Positions 63,348-64,000 of a DNA stretch of 64,000 nt are shown in pieces; position 1 is the first letter of the stretch; the number at the start of each line of letters is the position of its first letter. The notes under the pieces were generated by a model. The model saw nothing but the letters and a program-made list of their open reading frames with translations, had not been told where the DNA came from and did no database searches. The translations under genes and the position numbers were made by a program. Source of the DNA: Streptomyces cyaneogriseus subsp. noncyanogenus (GTDB taxonomy: Bacteria > Actinomycetota > Actinomycetes > Streptomycetales > Streptomycetaceae); assembly GCF_000931445.1 (NCBI RefSeq), contig NZ_CP010849.1:2604001-2668000 (forward strand), read 5' to 3'.

Positions 63348-64000
63348 CTACGAGGGCGTACGCGCCTCCGTCAGCAGCCGGGTCACGTCCTCGGCGCAGA
63401 TGGTCAGGGCCGCGCCCACCGTCGCCAGCACGTCCCGCTCGGCGGCCGTGTAGGGCCCGTCGGCCAGGGCGATGCGCGCGCCGGTGAGCAGGATCGACGC
63501 CCGGCCGGCGGCGGCCAGGTGCGGGGCGAGCGGGTCCAGCGCCTCGTGCAGCTCTATCGCCAGGCCGGGCACGCACGGCTCCTCGTAGAACCGCCCGGTG
63601 TCCGCCTCCAGCGCCTCGACGAGGGCGTGCAGCTGCTCCTCGGTGCAGTCCTCGAAGCCGGCCGCGCGCACCGCGACGGCCGCCGTGTGCAGCGCCGTGC
63701 GGGAACCGGCGCCGCCCGCGGCGAGAACGGCCAGGGCGACGGTGTGGACGGCGTCGCGGAGCATCCCGGAGAAGCGGGTGGTCGTCGGGTGGTCCAGGAC
63801 CTCCGTGCCGAAGCGCCCGGCGCAGGCCGCGCACTCGACGACGGGTCCGGTCTCGCCGCGCGGCACCACCGGCACGCCGAGCAGCGTGAAGCGGCGGCGG
63901 CCGGTGAGGCGCTGGTAGTTGCGGTCGCCCCCGCAGCCGGGGCAGAAGAACTCACCGTCCCCCACGGGCGTCCACGCGGTACGGGTGCCCAGGATGCGGG
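63348..64000 (-). CDS. TerB-family / zinc-ribbon protein, 5' end beyond the window
   Basis: Read leftwards and open to the right edge. The N-terminal visible part has a CxxC zinc ribbon (FFCPGCGGDRNYQRL ... VECAACAGRF). The remainder is a TerB-like helical domain (LALDPLAPHLAAAGRASILL-type region, ARIALADGPYTAAERDVLAT, the acidic D-G-x-Y/F-x-x-x-E metal-site type). A GTG at 63965 exists, but in-frame residues upstream (ILGTRTAWTP) look like family sequence, so the true start is probably outside. TerB proteins are linked to tellurite/stress responses; the role here is unclear. Confidence 0.8.
   Translation of the reverse strand, partial: RILGTRTAWTPVGDGEFFCPGCGGDRNYQRLTGRRRFTLLGVPVVPRGETGPVVECAACAGRFGTEVLDHPTTTRFSGMLRDAVHTVALAVLAAGGAGSRTALHTAAVAVRAAGFEDCTEEQLHALVEALEADTGRFYEEPCVPGLAIELHEALDPLAPHLAAAGRASILLTGARIALADGPYTAAERDVLATVGAALTICAEDVTRLLTEARTPS

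Overview
The window is actinobacterial chromosome of Streptomyces type. GC is very high with strong G/C preference at third codon positions, GTG and TTG starts are common, and regulator sites typical of Streptomyces (GlnR, SoxR, Zur, NsrR) sit in front of the expected genes. From memory, the order nitrate reductase - M4 protease - SoxR-type flavin reductase - nirBD - ppdK - dus - glyS - znuACB - zur - uppS - recO resembles the SCO2473-SCO2510 stretch of S. coelicolor; this was not checked by a search.

Layout. 0-16.4 kb is nitrogen and redox metabolism: nitrate reductase (nasA), a MITE-like element at its stop codon, a secreted M4 protease, a SoxR-box flavin reductase, a membrane-anchored protein with a class F sortase, an HxlR/imine-reductase-like divergent pair, a TauE-like permease, a GlnR-boxed FAD oxidoreductase-nirB-nirD operon, a TetR/SDR pair and a Tat-exported PhoX-like protein. 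16.6-27.2 kb is the most obscure part: a stand-alone HEXXH peptide-modification-type protein preceded by a 65-aa His/acidic peptide, a divergent SAM methyltransferase, a beta-propeller-like protein and two very large unrecognised proteins (913 and 1178 aa) with overlapping start and stop codons. 27.3-42 kb is ppdK, a ROK regulator, a glycogen-debranching-type enzyme, dus, an MFS pump and a CtpI-like P-type ATPase with a membrane partner that has a histone H1-like tail.

42-46.4 kb is a rearranged patch. Two 84-bp direct repeats (88% identical), each holding the same palindromic operator, flank an alpha/beta hydrolase, a decayed catalase gene and a remnant of an MmyB-type regulator; an intact regulator and an MFS pump lie outside the repeats. 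46.6-49.9 kb is a compact polymorphic toxin locus: a WXG100-like N-terminal protein, an HNH-type nuclease and two SUKH-type immunity proteins, all with overlapping or close junctions.

50-64 kb returns to core genes: glyS, a Zur-controlled zinc uptake operon with zur itself, a membrane protein with a Cys-rich tail, uppS, recO, a WhiJ-type XRE/DUF397 locus with two small divergent genes, nsrR with flavohaemoprotein hmp (both with NsrR-like sites), a secreted tripeptidyl-aminopeptidase-like hydrolase and a TerB-like protein that runs off the right edge. No tRNA, rRNA, CRISPR array, complete insertion sequence or prophage was seen.
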